Shown here piece after piece: positions 53,021-62,264 of a DNA stretch of 64,000 bases. Below the pieces are notes generated by a model, which saw nothing but the letters and a program-made list of their open reading frames with translations, had not been told where the DNA came from and made no database searches. Origin of the DNA: Azospirillum doebereinerae (GTDB taxonomy: Bacteria; Pseudomonadota; Alphaproteobacteria; Azospirillales; Azospirillaceae); assembly GCF_003989665.1 (NCBI RefSeq), contig NZ_RZIJ01000013.1, positions 1-64,000 on the forward strand, given 5' to 3'. The position numbers and the translations under genes are program-made. Position 1 is the first letter of the stretch. Each line of letters starts with the position of its first letter.

Positions 53021-54097
53021 ATGAAGTGCATTCTCGTCACCGGCGGCGCCGGGTTCATCGGGTCCGCCGTGGTCCGGCAGCTGCTCGCCGAAACCGACCT
53101 CCGCGTCGTCAACCTGGACAAGCTGACCTACGCCGCCAACCTGGCCTCGCTGCCCGGCGCCGGTGACAACCCGCGCTATGCCTTCGAGCAGGTCGACATC
53201 TGCGACGGCGAGGCGCTGCGCCGGGTCTTCGCCCGGCACCAGCCGGACGCCGTCATGCATCTGGCCGCCGAATCCCACGTCGACCGCTCCATCGACGGGC
53301 CGGGGGAATTCATCCAGACCAACATCGTCGGCACCTACCGCCTGCTCGAGGCCGCGCGCGGCCATTGGTCCGCCCTGCCCGACGACCGCAAGGCCGGCTT
53401 CCGCTTCCACCACATCTCGACCGACGAGGTGTTCGGCTCGCTGGGCGCCGAGGGCTTCTTCACCGAAACGACCGCCTACAGCCCCAACTCGCCCTATTCG
53501 GCCAGCAAGGCGTCGAGCGACCATATGGTCCGGGCCTGGCACGAGACCTACGGGCTGCCGGTGGTGCTGACCAACTGCTCCAACAACTACGGCCCCTACC
53601 ATTTCCCCGAGAAGCTGATCCCGCTGGTGATCCTCAAGGGGCTGGCGGGGCAGCCGCTGCCGGTCTACGGCGCCGGCGACAACGTGCGCGATTGGCTCTA
53701 CGTCGAGGACCACGCCCGCGCCCTGCGCCTGGTGGTGGAGAAGGGCCGCGTCGGCGAGAGCTACAACATCGGCGGCCACAACGAGCGCACCAACCTCGAG
53801 GTGGTCCGCGGCATCTGCGCCCTGCTGGACGAGATGGCGCCCGCCGGCGCCCCCCACGACCGCCTGATCACCTTCGTCGCCGACCGCCCCGGCCACGACA
53901 AGCGCTACGCCATCGACGCCGACAAGATCGAGCGCGAGCTGGGCTGGCGCCCGCAGGAGACCTTCGAGACCGGCCTGCGCAAGACGGTCGCGTGGTACCT
54001 CGCCAACCGCCCCTGGTGGGAGGCGGTGCAGAACGGCTCCTACTCCGGCGAACGGCTGGGGCTGGAGAGCGCGGCCAAGACCGGGAGCGTGGCGTGA
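53021..54097 (+). CDS. rmlB: dTDP-glucose 4,6-dehydratase
   Basis: A 358-residue extended SDR making dTDP-4-keto-6-deoxyglucose. NAD loop [14 protein letters not shown], active site [21 protein letters not shown] (YxxxK) and [18 protein letters not shown] are diagnostic of RmlB. TTG 53018 and ATG 53021 are adjacent; the ATG is taken. It follows rmlC after 83 bases and overlaps rmlD by 4 (GTGA). Confidence 0.94.
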   Translation: MKCILVTGGAGFIGSAVVRQLLAETDLRVVNLDKLTYAANLASLPGAGDNPRYAFEQVDICDGEALRRVFARHQPDAVMHLAAESHVDRSIDGPGEFIQTNIVGTYRLLEAARGHWSALPDDRKAGFRFHHISTDEVFGSLGAEGFFTETTAYSPNSPYSASKASSDHMVRAWHETYGLPVVLTNCSNNYGPYHFPEKLIPLVILKGLAGQPLPVYGAGDNVRDWLYVEDHARALRLVVEKGRVGESYNIGGHNERTNLEVVRGICALLDEMAPAGAPHDRLITFVADRPGHDKRYAIDADKIERELGWRPQETFETGLRKTVAWYLANRPWWEAVQNGSYSGERLGLESAAKTGSVA

Positions 54098-54993
54098 AGG
54101 TTCTCGTCCTCGGCACCAGCGGGCAGGTCGGCGACGCCCTGATGCACGCCTCCTGGCCGGCCGGCACCACGCTCGTCGGGCTCGCCCGTCCGGCGCTGGA
54201 CATGGCCGACCCCGCCAGCATCGACCGCGCCATGGCGGATCACGCCCCGGATCTGGTCGTCAACGCCACCGCCTACACCGCCGTGGACAAGGCCGAGAGC
54301 GACCGCGCAGCCGCCTTCGCCATCAACCGCGACGGCCCGGCCCGGCTGGCGGCGCTCTGCGCCGCGCGCGGCGCGCCGCTGATCCACATCTCCACCGACT
54401 ACGTCTTCGACGGAACCAAGCCGGCCCCCTACACCGAGGGCGACCCGGTCGCACCAGTCAACGCCTACGGCGCCAGCAAGGAGGCCGGCGAGGCTGCGGT
54501 GCGCGCCGCCGCCGCCACCCACGTCATCCTGCGCACCTCCTGGGTCTATGCGGCCCATGGCGCCAATTTCGTGAAGACCATGCTGCGGCTGGGTCGCGAG
54601 CGGGCGGAGCTGGGGGTCGTCGCCGACCAGACCGGCGCGCCGACCGCCGCCGCCGACATCGCCGACACCATCGTTGCTATTGTCGAGCGCATCCAAAGCC
54701 GGCCGGACGACGTGCCCTGGGGCACCTACCACCTGACCGGAGCGGGCGAGACGACGTGGTTCGGCTTCGCCGAGCGCATCTTCCAGCGCCTGGAGCGCGA
54801 GGAGGGCCGGCGCCCGGCGCTGAAGCCGATCGCGACCGCCGACTACCCGACCCCGGCGCGCCGCCCGGTCAACTCGCGGCTGGACTGCGGGCGCCTGCGC
54901 GCCGCCTTCGGCGTCGAGCCGCCGGCCTGGGAGGACAGCCTGGAGCGCGTCCTGGACGCGCTGTTCGCCCAATCCCCCACGAAGACGCCGTGA
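54094..54993 (+). CDS. rmlD: dTDP-4-dehydrorhamnose reductase
   Basis: A 299-residue SDR that completes dTDP-L-rhamnose. NAD(P) loop [34 protein letters not shown] and [11 protein letters not shown] (YxxxK) are RmlD signatures, and a C-terminal [12 protein letters not shown] matches. The start is GTG 54094 within the rmlB stop, with GGGAG upstream, so the two are coupled. Confidence 0.93.
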   Translation: MKVLVLGTSGQVGDALMHASWPAGTTLVGLARPALDMADPASIDRAMADHAPDLVVNATAYTAVDKAESDRAAAFAINRDGPARLAALCAARGAPLIHISTDYVFDGTKPAPYTEGDPVAPVNAYGASKEAGEAAVRAAAATHVILRTSWVYAAHGANFVKTMLRLGRERAELGVVADQTGAPTAAADIADTIVAIVERIQSRPDDVPWGTYHLTGAGETTWFGFAERIFQRLEREEGRRPALKPIATADYPTPARRPVNSRLDCGRLRAAFGVEPPAWEDSLERVLDALFAQSPTKTP

Positions 54994-55008
54994 CGGCGGC
55001 ATCCTGAC

Positions 55009-55045
55009 GCGGAGGGCCGGCCCACGGCCTTCCGCTATTCTCCCT
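55009..55045 (+). terminator. Hairpin after rmlD
   Basis: A 10-bp stem with one G-U pair (55009-55018 with 55026-55035) and a 7-base loop is followed by tattctccct. It sits between rmlD and rmlA and may attenuate transcription into rmlA. Confidence 0.5.
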
Positions 55046-55085
55046 TCCCGACAGACCCAGACTTCAGAACAGGCAGGCGGCGGAC

Positions 55086-55949
55086 ATGAAAGGCATCATC
55101 CTGGCGGGCGGATCCGGCACCCGGCTCTACCCGGTGACCCGCGCGGTCAGCAAGCAGCTTCTGCCGATCTACGACAAGCCGATGATCTACTTCCCGCTCA
55201 GCACGCTGCTGCTGGCCGGCATCCGCGACATCCTGATCATCACCACCCCGCACGACCAGGCGCTGTTCCAGGCCGTGCTGGGCGACGGTTCGCAATGGGG
55301 CGTCTCGCTGTCCTACGCGGTCCAGCCCTCGCCTGACGGGCTGGCCCAGGCCTTCATCATCGGCCGCGAGTTCATCGGCAACGACGCCTGCGCCCTGGTG
55401 CTGGGCGACAACATCTTCTACGGCCACGGCCTGACCCAGCTGCTGCGCGCGGCCGGTGAGAAGACCAGCGGCGCCCGCGTCTTCGCCTACGGCGTGCGCG
55501 ACCCGGAACGCTACGGCGTGGTCGAGTTCGACGCCAACGGCCGGGCGCTCAGCATCGAGGAGAAGCCGGTGGCGCCGCGCTCCAAATGGGCGGTGACGGG
55601 GCTGTACTTCTACGACAACCAAGTGATCGACATCGCGGCCTCGGTGAAGCCGTCGGAGCGCGGCGAGCTGGAGATCACCTCGGTCAACGCCGCCTATCTG
55701 GAGATGGGCCGGCTCGACGTCGAGCTGATGGGGCGCGGCTACGGCTGGTTCGACACCGGCACCCACGACAGCCTGCTGGAGGCGGCGGAGTTCGTGCGCA
55801 CCATCCAGAACCGCCAGGGGATCCAGATCGCCTGCCCGGAAGAGATCGCTTACGTCTCCGGCTGGATCGACGGCGAGCAGGTCACCCGGCTGGCCGCCCC
55901 CCTGAAGAAGAACGACTACGGCCGCTACCTCCTGAGCCTGCTCGACTGA
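55086..55949 (+). CDS. rmlA: Glucose-1-phosphate thymidylyltransferase
   Basis: A 287-residue nucleotidyltransferase, the first enzyme of dTDP-rhamnose synthesis. Nucleotide loop [14 protein letters not shown], then [26 protein letters not shown] and a [16 protein letters not shown] block, all typical of RmlA. ATG 55086 starts it at normal length. It completes a C-B-D-A gene order. It converges with the UDP-xylose synthase gene. Confidence 0.94.
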   Translation: MKGIILAGGSGTRLYPVTRAVSKQLLPIYDKPMIYFPLSTLLLAGIRDILIITTPHDQALFQAVLGDGSQWGVSLSYAVQPSPDGLAQAFIIGREFIGNDACALVLGDNIFYGHGLTQLLRAAGEKTSGARVFAYGVRDPERYGVVEFDANGRALSIEEKPVAPRSKWAVTGLYFYDNQVIDIAASVKPSERGELEITSVNAAYLEMGRLDVELMGRGYGWFDTGTHDSLLEAAEFVRTIQNRQGIQIACPEEIAYVSGWIDGEQVTRLAAPLKKNDYGRYLLSLLD

Positions 55950-55960
55950 GCGGCGCGCCT

Positions 55961-55989
55961 CGGGTCTCGACCTGACGGGTCGGGACCCG
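55961..55989. terminator. Hairpin between convergent rmlA and the UDP-xylose synthase gene
   Basis: A 12-bp stem with one G-U pair (55961-55972 with 55978-55989) and a 5-base loop lies in the 53-bp gap between two converging genes. It has no T run; it is a probable bidirectional terminator or stability hairpin. Confidence 0.55.
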
Positions 55990-56002
55990 GAGGGCGTCGG
56001 CA

Positions 56003-56956
<954 letters not shown>

Positions 56957-56983
56957 GGGGAACGGTGATCCTATCTGAAGGGC

Positions 56984-58303
56984 TCAGGACAGCGCGGGCG
57001 CCGTCCGTCCGATGGACGTGTAGATGAAGCCGGCCTGCGCCATGTCGTCGGGATTGTAGATGTTGCGCAGATCGACCATCACCGGCGCCTTCAGCAGAGC
57101 CTTGACGCGGCGAAGGTCGAGCGCGCGGAACTCGTTCCATTCGGTCAGGATCGTCACGCAATCGGCCCCCTCCAAGGTGCCGTAGGCGTCCTTGGCCCAC
57201 TCGACGCCAGGAAGTAGCTTTTCCGCCTCGTGCATCGCCGCCGGATCATAGGCGCGCACCGTGGCGCCGGCCTCGATCAGCGCCGGGACGATGTCGAGCG
57301 AGGGGCTGTCGCGCATGTCGTCGGTGTTGGGCTTGAAGGCGACGCCCAGCACAGCCACCGTCTTGCCGGCCACGCTGCCGCCGCAGGCCGCGATGATTCG
57401 CTCGGCCATCCGCTTCTTGCGCTTGTCGTTGATGTCGACGACCGTCTCGATGATGCGCAGTGGGCTGCCAACCTGCTGGGCGGTGCGGACCAGCGCCAGC
57501 GTGTCCTTGGGGAAGCAGGACCCGCCGTAGCCGGGGCCGGGGTGCAGGAACTTCTTGCCGATACGTCCGTCCAGCCCGATGCCGCGCGCCACGTCGTGGA
57601 CGTTGGCGCCGACCTTCTCGCAGAGATCGGCGATCTCGTTGATGAAGGTGATCTTGGCCGCCAGGAAGGTGTTGGCCGCGTATTTCGTCAGCTCCGCCGT
57701 CTCCAGCGAGGTGACGACGATCGGCGTCTCGATCAGGTAGAGCGGCCGGTAGAGCCGCCGCATCACCTCGCCCGCGCGGTCCGAGGTGGCGCCGATGACG
57801 ACGCGGTCGGGTCGCATGAAGTCGCCGATGGCCGAGCCTTCGCGCAGGAATTCCGGGTTGGAGGCCACGTCGAACTCGGCGTCTGGACGAACGCGGCGAA
57901 TGATGTCGGCCACCTCCCGCCCGGTGCCGACCGGCACGGTCGACTTGGTGACGACCACGGTGTAGTGGTCGAGGTTGGCGGCGATCTCCTCGGCGGCGCC
58001 GTAGACGTAGGAGAGGTCGGCGTGGCCGTCGCCGCGCCGCGAGGGAGTGCCGACCGCGATGAACACGGCGTCGACGCCCTGCATCGCCTCCTTCAGGTCG
58101 AGCGTGAAGGACAGGCGGCCGGCGGCGACGTTGCGGGCGACCAAATCGTCGAGGCCCGGCTCGTAGATCGGGATCTCGCCGCGCCTCAGCCGCTCGATCT
58201 TGCCGGCGTCCTTGTCGACGCAGGTGACGTGAACGCCGAACTCCGAAAAACAGGCGCCCGACACCAAGCCGACATAGCCCGTGCCAATCATCGCAATACG
58301 CAT
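56984..58303 (-). CDS. ugd: UDP-glucose 6-dehydrogenase
   Basis: A 439-residue enzyme that oxidises UDP-glucose to UDP-glucuronate. N-terminal NAD loop IAMIGTGYVGLVSG, catalytic Cys in GPGYGGSCFPKDT, and a C-terminal FKPNTDDMRDSPSL block are those of the Ugd/TuaD family. ATG 58303 has a GAGGAAG site. It is first of a two-gene operon with the UDP-xylose synthase, so it feeds both glucuronate and xylose donors. Confidence 0.94.
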   Translation of the reverse strand: MRIAMIGTGYVGLVSGACFSEFGVHVTCVDKDAGKIERLRRGEIPIYEPGLDDLVARNVAAGRLSFTLDLKEAMQGVDAVFIAVGTPSRRGDGHADLSYVYGAAEEIAANLDHYTVVVTKSTVPVGTGREVADIIRRVRPDAEFDVASNPEFLREGSAIGDFMRPDRVVIGATSDRAGEVMRRLYRPLYLIETPIVVTSLETAELTKYAANTFLAAKITFINEIADLCEKVGANVHDVARGIGLDGRIGKKFLHPGPGYGGSCFPKDTLALVRTAQQVGSPLRIIETVVDINDKRKKRMAERIIAACGGSVAGKTVAVLGVAFKPNTDDMRDSPSLDIVPALIEAGATVRAYDPAAMHEAEKLLPGVEWAKDAYGTLEGADCVTILTEWNEFRALDLRRVKALLKAPVMVDLRNIYNPDDMAQAGFIYTSIGRTAPALS

Positions 58304-58499
58304 GGTCTTCCTCTTTTGGAGGAAGGTTTATCCAACCCGGCTTCCATGCCGCAAGGACAAACTCGGCCCGCTCCCAAGCGCGTCCCGACGCATGGGCAGA
58401 CACGCCATGACTTGTCCCAGCATCCGCAGGGGATAGGGATTCGCGCAAGGGCGCGCCTGTGCTATAGCTGCGCATTGCAGCGTCAGCCAGAGCGCCCCA

Positions 58500-59621
58500 A
58501 TGCAAATCTCTCCTAATACATCCAAATACGATGCGATCGGCGCTTCCCTGCGCAGCCGGCACAACAATTTCGATTTCATCCGCTTCGCCGCTGCCACGCT
58601 GGTGCTGGTGAGCCACTCCTGGCCGCTCTCCGGCACGCCCAACGAGTTCTTCGCGACGTGGAGCGGGGGGGTGGACACCGGTGGCGGGCTGGCGGTCTGC
58701 ATCTTCTTCGTCATCAGCGGCTTCCTGATCACCGGCTCCTTCCAGAACGCGCGCTCGCTCGGCGCCTACGCGCTCGCGCGCGTCCTGCGCATCCTGCCGG
58801 GGCTGGTTTTCGCCGTGCTGTTCACGATCCTGGTGATCGGGCCGCTCAACACTACGCTGCCGCTCGCCGAGTACTGGCGGCATCCGCTGACGGCGGCCTA
58901 CCTGCTGAACGCCACGGTCTTCCAGTCCTCGGCGGTGCTGCCGGGCGTGTTCGAGACGCTGCCCGACCCCTTCATGGTCAACGGCTCGCTGTGGACCCTG
59001 CCGGTCGAGGTCTTCATGTACGCGCTGGTGGTCGGGCTCGGGCTGGCCCGCGTCCTGACGGTGCGCTGGTTGATCGCGCTGGTGGCGGCCTTGTTCCTGC
59101 TCCGTCTCAACCTCACCGTCCATTGGGGCTGGCGCTGGGAGAAGCAGGGCGGCGTCCTGCTCGGCTCCATCCCGCTCTACTCGACGCTGCGGCTCGCCTT
59201 CTTCTTCTTCATGGGCAGCCTGCTCTACGTGGCGCGGGACAAGGTTCCGGTCCGCTGGGATCTGGCGCTGCTCTGCGTGGTCGCCATCGTCGCCTGCCGC
59301 TACACCCCGGCCGGGGAGACCGTGTTCTTCCTGCTGCTGCCCTATCTGGTCCACTTCGTCGCCTTCGCCCGCATCCCCGGCCTGGGGATCTTCGCGAAGC
59401 ACGGCGACGTCTCCTACGGCATCTACATCTTCGCCTTTCCGATCCAACAGACCGTGATGAACCACGCCCCCGGCCTCAGCCTGCCGGCCTTCATCGCCGT
59501 GTCCTTCGTCGCCACGCTGGCGATGGCGGTGGTGTCCTGGAAACTGGTGGAGCAGCCGGCCCTGCGCCTGAAGTCCATCCTCCTGCCTCGCCGCATGACC
59601 CCCGCCAGCGAAATGGCGTGA
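58500..59621 (+). CDS. Acyltransferase family 3 membrane protein
   Basis: A 373-residue acyltransferase-3 protein. N-terminal NNFDFIRFAAATLVLVSHSW carries the conserved RFxAAxxV/H block and catalytic His, followed by VCIFFVISGFLITGS and about nine more helices, ending in a VVSWKLVEQPAL motif common in this family. It probably O-acetylates a cell-surface sugar. It is divergent from ugd over 196 bp; no strong promoter was found there. A second acyltransferase gene follows after 78 bases. Confidence 0.82.
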   Translation: MQISPNTSKYDAIGASLRSRHNNFDFIRFAAATLVLVSHSWPLSGTPNEFFATWSGGVDTGGGLAVCIFFVISGFLITGSFQNARSLGAYALARVLRILPGLVFAVLFTILVIGPLNTTLPLAEYWRHPLTAAYLLNATVFQSSAVLPGVFETLPDPFMVNGSLWTLPVEVFMYALVVGLGLARVLTVRWLIALVAALFLLRLNLTVHWGWRWEKQGGVLLGSIPLYSTLRLAFFFFMGSLLYVARDKVPVRWDLALLCVVAIVACRYTPAGETVFFLLLPYLVHFVAFARIPGLGIFAKHGDVSYGIYIFAFPIQQTVMNHAPGLSLPAFIAVSFVATLAMAVVSWKLVEQPALRLKSILLPRRMTPASEMA

Positions 59622-59699
59622 GGCGCGCCCCGTTCTGATTTCCGACGCCCTGCCCCCGTCGCCCGCCGCCTCCACAGGCCCACCACCGCAGGCTCCGCC

Positions 59700-60869
59700 A
59701 TGACCAACGCCCTTTCCAAGCCCAGCCTCGACGGTCTCACGGGCCTGCGCTTCTTCGCCGCCCTCTGGGTGGTCCTGTTCCACGTCCGGCCGCTGTTCCT
59801 GCCCGACGCCTCCCCGCCGGTGTTCGAGTTCGTCAGCATGGGGTTCGTCGGCGTCGGGCTGTTCTTCATGCTGTCGGGCTTCGTCCTGGGCTACCAGTAC
59901 ACGGACCGCGACAGCACCAGCCGGGCCGGACGGCGGCGGTTCATGATCGCCCGCTTCGCCCGCATCTACCCCGTCTACCTGCTCGGCCTCGCGCTCACCT
60001 TCCCGAGCTTCTGGCAGGACAGCGTCGATCTCATTTCGGTCGGCCTGCGGACGCAGGCACAGCTTCTGGGAACGCTGTTCGGCAACGCGACCCTGTTGCA
60101 GGCCTGGACGCCCTGGACCTCCTGCCAATGGAACTGCCCGGGCTGGTCGCTGTCGTCCGAAGCCTTCTTCTATCTGGGCTTCCCCCTGATCGCCGCCGCC
60201 GTCGCGCGGCTCGGCACCGGCCGGCTGGTCGCCGTCGCGGCGCTGCTCTATCCCCTGGCCCTGCTGGCGCCGGCCCTCTACAGCTACAGCCCGGCGGTCC
60301 AGCACTGGGTCGCGCAGAGCCCGGAACGGCTGGTCCTGGCGAACGCCTTCATCCAGTACACGCCGCTGCTGCGCCTGCCCGAGTTCATCGCTGGCATCCT
60401 GCTGGCGCGCGTCTTCACCATGGGGGTGCGGGTTCCCGCCTGGGGCGGCGTGACGGCGGTGGGGCTGGCCGTGCTCTTCGCCTGCTTCTGGCGGACGCTC
60501 GGCACGCCCGACCTGATGGTCAGCAACGGCCTGCTGATGCCCCTCTTCGCACTGCTGATCCTCTCGGTCGCCGGCGGTCGCGACTGGCTGGGAAGCCTCC
60601 TGGCGAGCCGGCCGCTGATCTGGCTGGGAGAGGCCAGCTACGCCACCTACATCCTGCACTTCTTCCTGCTCAGGGCCTTGCAGCCGCGCCTCGCCGGGCT
60701 CGGCCTTCCCCATGGCCTCCAACTGGCGCTCTACCTCGCCGCCACCGTGGCCGCCTCGCTGGTGACCTTCGTCTGCCTGGAAAAGCCGGCGCGCCGGTGG
60801 CTGAAAACCCGGCTGGAAGCGCTTCTGGTCGACCGCCGGCCGCCGGCCGTGCAGGCCGCGACGCCCTGA
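59700..60869 (+). CDS. Acyltransferase family 3 membrane protein
   Basis: A 389-residue acyltransferase-3 protein: LDGLTGLRFFAALWVVLFHV at the N-terminus, GLFFMLSGFVLGYQY next, and FVCLEKPARRWL at the C-terminal end, with about ten helices. It is not close to its upstream neighbour in sequence, so it is probably an independent enzyme rather than a recent duplicate. Three acyltransferases in the window suggest several acylation sites. The gene ends 37 bases before the convergent HlyD stop. Confidence 0.82.
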   Translation: MTNALSKPSLDGLTGLRFFAALWVVLFHVRPLFLPDASPPVFEFVSMGFVGVGLFFMLSGFVLGYQYTDRDSTSRAGRRRFMIARFARIYPVYLLGLALTFPSFWQDSVDLISVGLRTQAQLLGTLFGNATLLQAWTPWTSCQWNCPGWSLSSEAFFYLGFPLIAAAVARLGTGRLVAVAALLYPLALLAPALYSYSPAVQHWVAQSPERLVLANAFIQYTPLLRLPEFIAGILLARVFTMGVRVPAWGGVTAVGLAVLFACFWRTLGTPDLMVSNGLLMPLFALLILSVAGGRDWLGSLLASRPLIWLGEASYATYILHFFLLRALQPRLAGLGLPHGLQLALYLAATVAASLVTFVCLEKPARRWLKTRLEALLVDRRPPAVQAATP

Positions 60870-60906
60870 GGCGATCCTCCGGCGCTCTCTTGAGAGTCGT
60901 CCGCCC

Positions 60907-62259
60907 TCAAGGCTCGCGGATGCTCTCGTCGAGCGCCCGGATCACCGGGTAGAGGAAGTAGGACAGCACCGACCGCGTGCCGATGCGGATCTCGGCCGAG
61001 GCGACCATGCCGGGGCTGAGGCGGGTGCCCTCCGGAACGCCCTCCGGCCGGGTCGCCAGCAGGCGCACCCGCGCGCGGAACACGGCGGCGCCCCCCTCCT
61101 TGGTGCCGTCCTTGGCCTCGCGCTGGAAGGCGTCGGCGCTGATGGTGCGCACCTCGCCCGCCAGGGTGCCGTGGCGCTGGAAGGGGAAGGCGTCCAGCTT
61201 CACCCGCACCATGTCGCCGACCCGGACCAGCCCGACGTCGCGCGACGGGATCTCGGCCTCGATCTCCAACGGCACGTCGCTCGGCACTAGGGTGACCAGC
61301 GGCTCGGCCTCCTTGACGACGGAGCCGACCGAGCGTTTCGCCACCTCCAGCACCACCGCGTCGACCTGGGCCGTCATGGTGACCAGCGAGCGGCGGCGCT
61401 CGGCCTTGGCGATCTGCTCGACCAGCGTGCCCCTCTGACGGGTCTGATCGACCAGCTCCTCGGACGCCTTGCGGCGCCATTCGTCGATGAAGGCGGAGCG
61501 TTCGGCCTGCACCGCCTTCAGCTCGTGCCCGGCCTCGCGCTCGCGGTCCTGGAGGGCGGCGAGGTCGTCGCGCACGCGCAGACGCTCGCTGCGCGCCTCC
61601 AGCAGGTTCAGCAGCGAGCCGGTCTGGCGCTGCTGGGACTGGTGGCGGATCGTCTCGACCTCCTCGATCACGGACAGCCGCTCGGCCAGCCCGCTCTGCG
61701 AACGGCGGCTGGTGGCGATCACCGCCTGGGCCTGGGCCGCCTTCTCGTCCAGCGCGGTCAGCCGGGCGACGTATTCGGCGCGCCGCCGCTCCAGGATGGT
61801 GTCCTGCAGCGCCGCGTCGGCGTTGCCGGCCTCGGCGCGGAAGACGCCGCCGTCGATCTCGGCGCGCAGCCGGCCGATGTGGGCGTCCAGGCTGACCAGC
61901 CGGGCGGCGAGGTCGGCCAAATCCGCCGCCGCGAAGGTCGGATCCAGCGTCGCCAGCCGGTCGCCGGCCCGCACCACGTCGCCCGCCGCCACGTCGATGG
62001 AGCGGACGATGGCGGTCTCCAGCGGCTGCGCCACGATGGTGGGCGCGGTGGTGATCAGCCGGCCGCCGGCGGTGACGACCCGGTCGACCTGCGACAGCGC
62101 CGACCACAGCAGCCCGGCCCCCAGCAAGGCCGCCAGGACGTAGAGGGTGGAGCGCGCCAGCCAATGCGGCGGGGCGTGTTCGATCGCCGCTCCGTCGGGC
62201 AGGAAATCGACGGCGAAGCCGGCGGGCAGCCTGGTTTCGGAGCGGGAGAACAGGCTCAT
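60907..62259 (-). CDS. Type I secretion membrane fusion protein (HlyD family)
   Basis: A 450-residue periplasmic adaptor. One transmembrane helix lies at about residues 33-52, then a biotinyl/lipoyl-like segment (PTIVAQPLETAIVRSIDV) and a long helical hairpin (residues 90-270). The C-terminal barrel holds VVKEAEPLVTLVP, and LSPGMVASAEIRIG is the HlyD family's last signature. It bridges an inner-membrane ABC exporter to a TolC-like channel. ATG 62259 lies 6 bases downstream of the HlyB stop codon, so the two are co-expressed. No TolC homologue is in the window. Confidence 0.92.
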   Translation of the reverse strand: MSLFSRSETRLPAGFAVDFLPDGAAIEHAPPHWLARSTLYVLAALLGAGLLWSALSQVDRVVTAGGRLITTAPTIVAQPLETAIVRSIDVAAGDVVRAGDRLATLDPTFAAADLADLAARLVSLDAHIGRLRAEIDGGVFRAEAGNADAALQDTILERRRAEYVARLTALDEKAAQAQAVIATSRRSQSGLAERLSVIEEVETIRHQSQQRQTGSLLNLLEARSERLRVRDDLAALQDREREAGHELKAVQAERSAFIDEWRRKASEELVDQTRQRGTLVEQIAKAERRRSLVTMTAQVDAVVLEVAKRSVGSVVKEAEPLVTLVPSDVPLEIEAEIPSRDVGLVRVGDMVRVKLDAFPFQRHGTLAGEVRTISADAFQREAKDGTKEGGAAVFRARVRLLATRPEGVPEGTRLSPGMVASAEIRIGTRSVLSYFLYPVIRALDESIREP

Positions 62260-62264
62260 CGCGC

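Noticed and set aside
57246-60722. Minus-strand open frame of 1158 codons across ugd and two acyltransferases
   Set aside because: It overlaps well-supported genes in other frames, is rich in Gln, Arg, Gly and Asp as in shadow frames, and has no recognisable motif.
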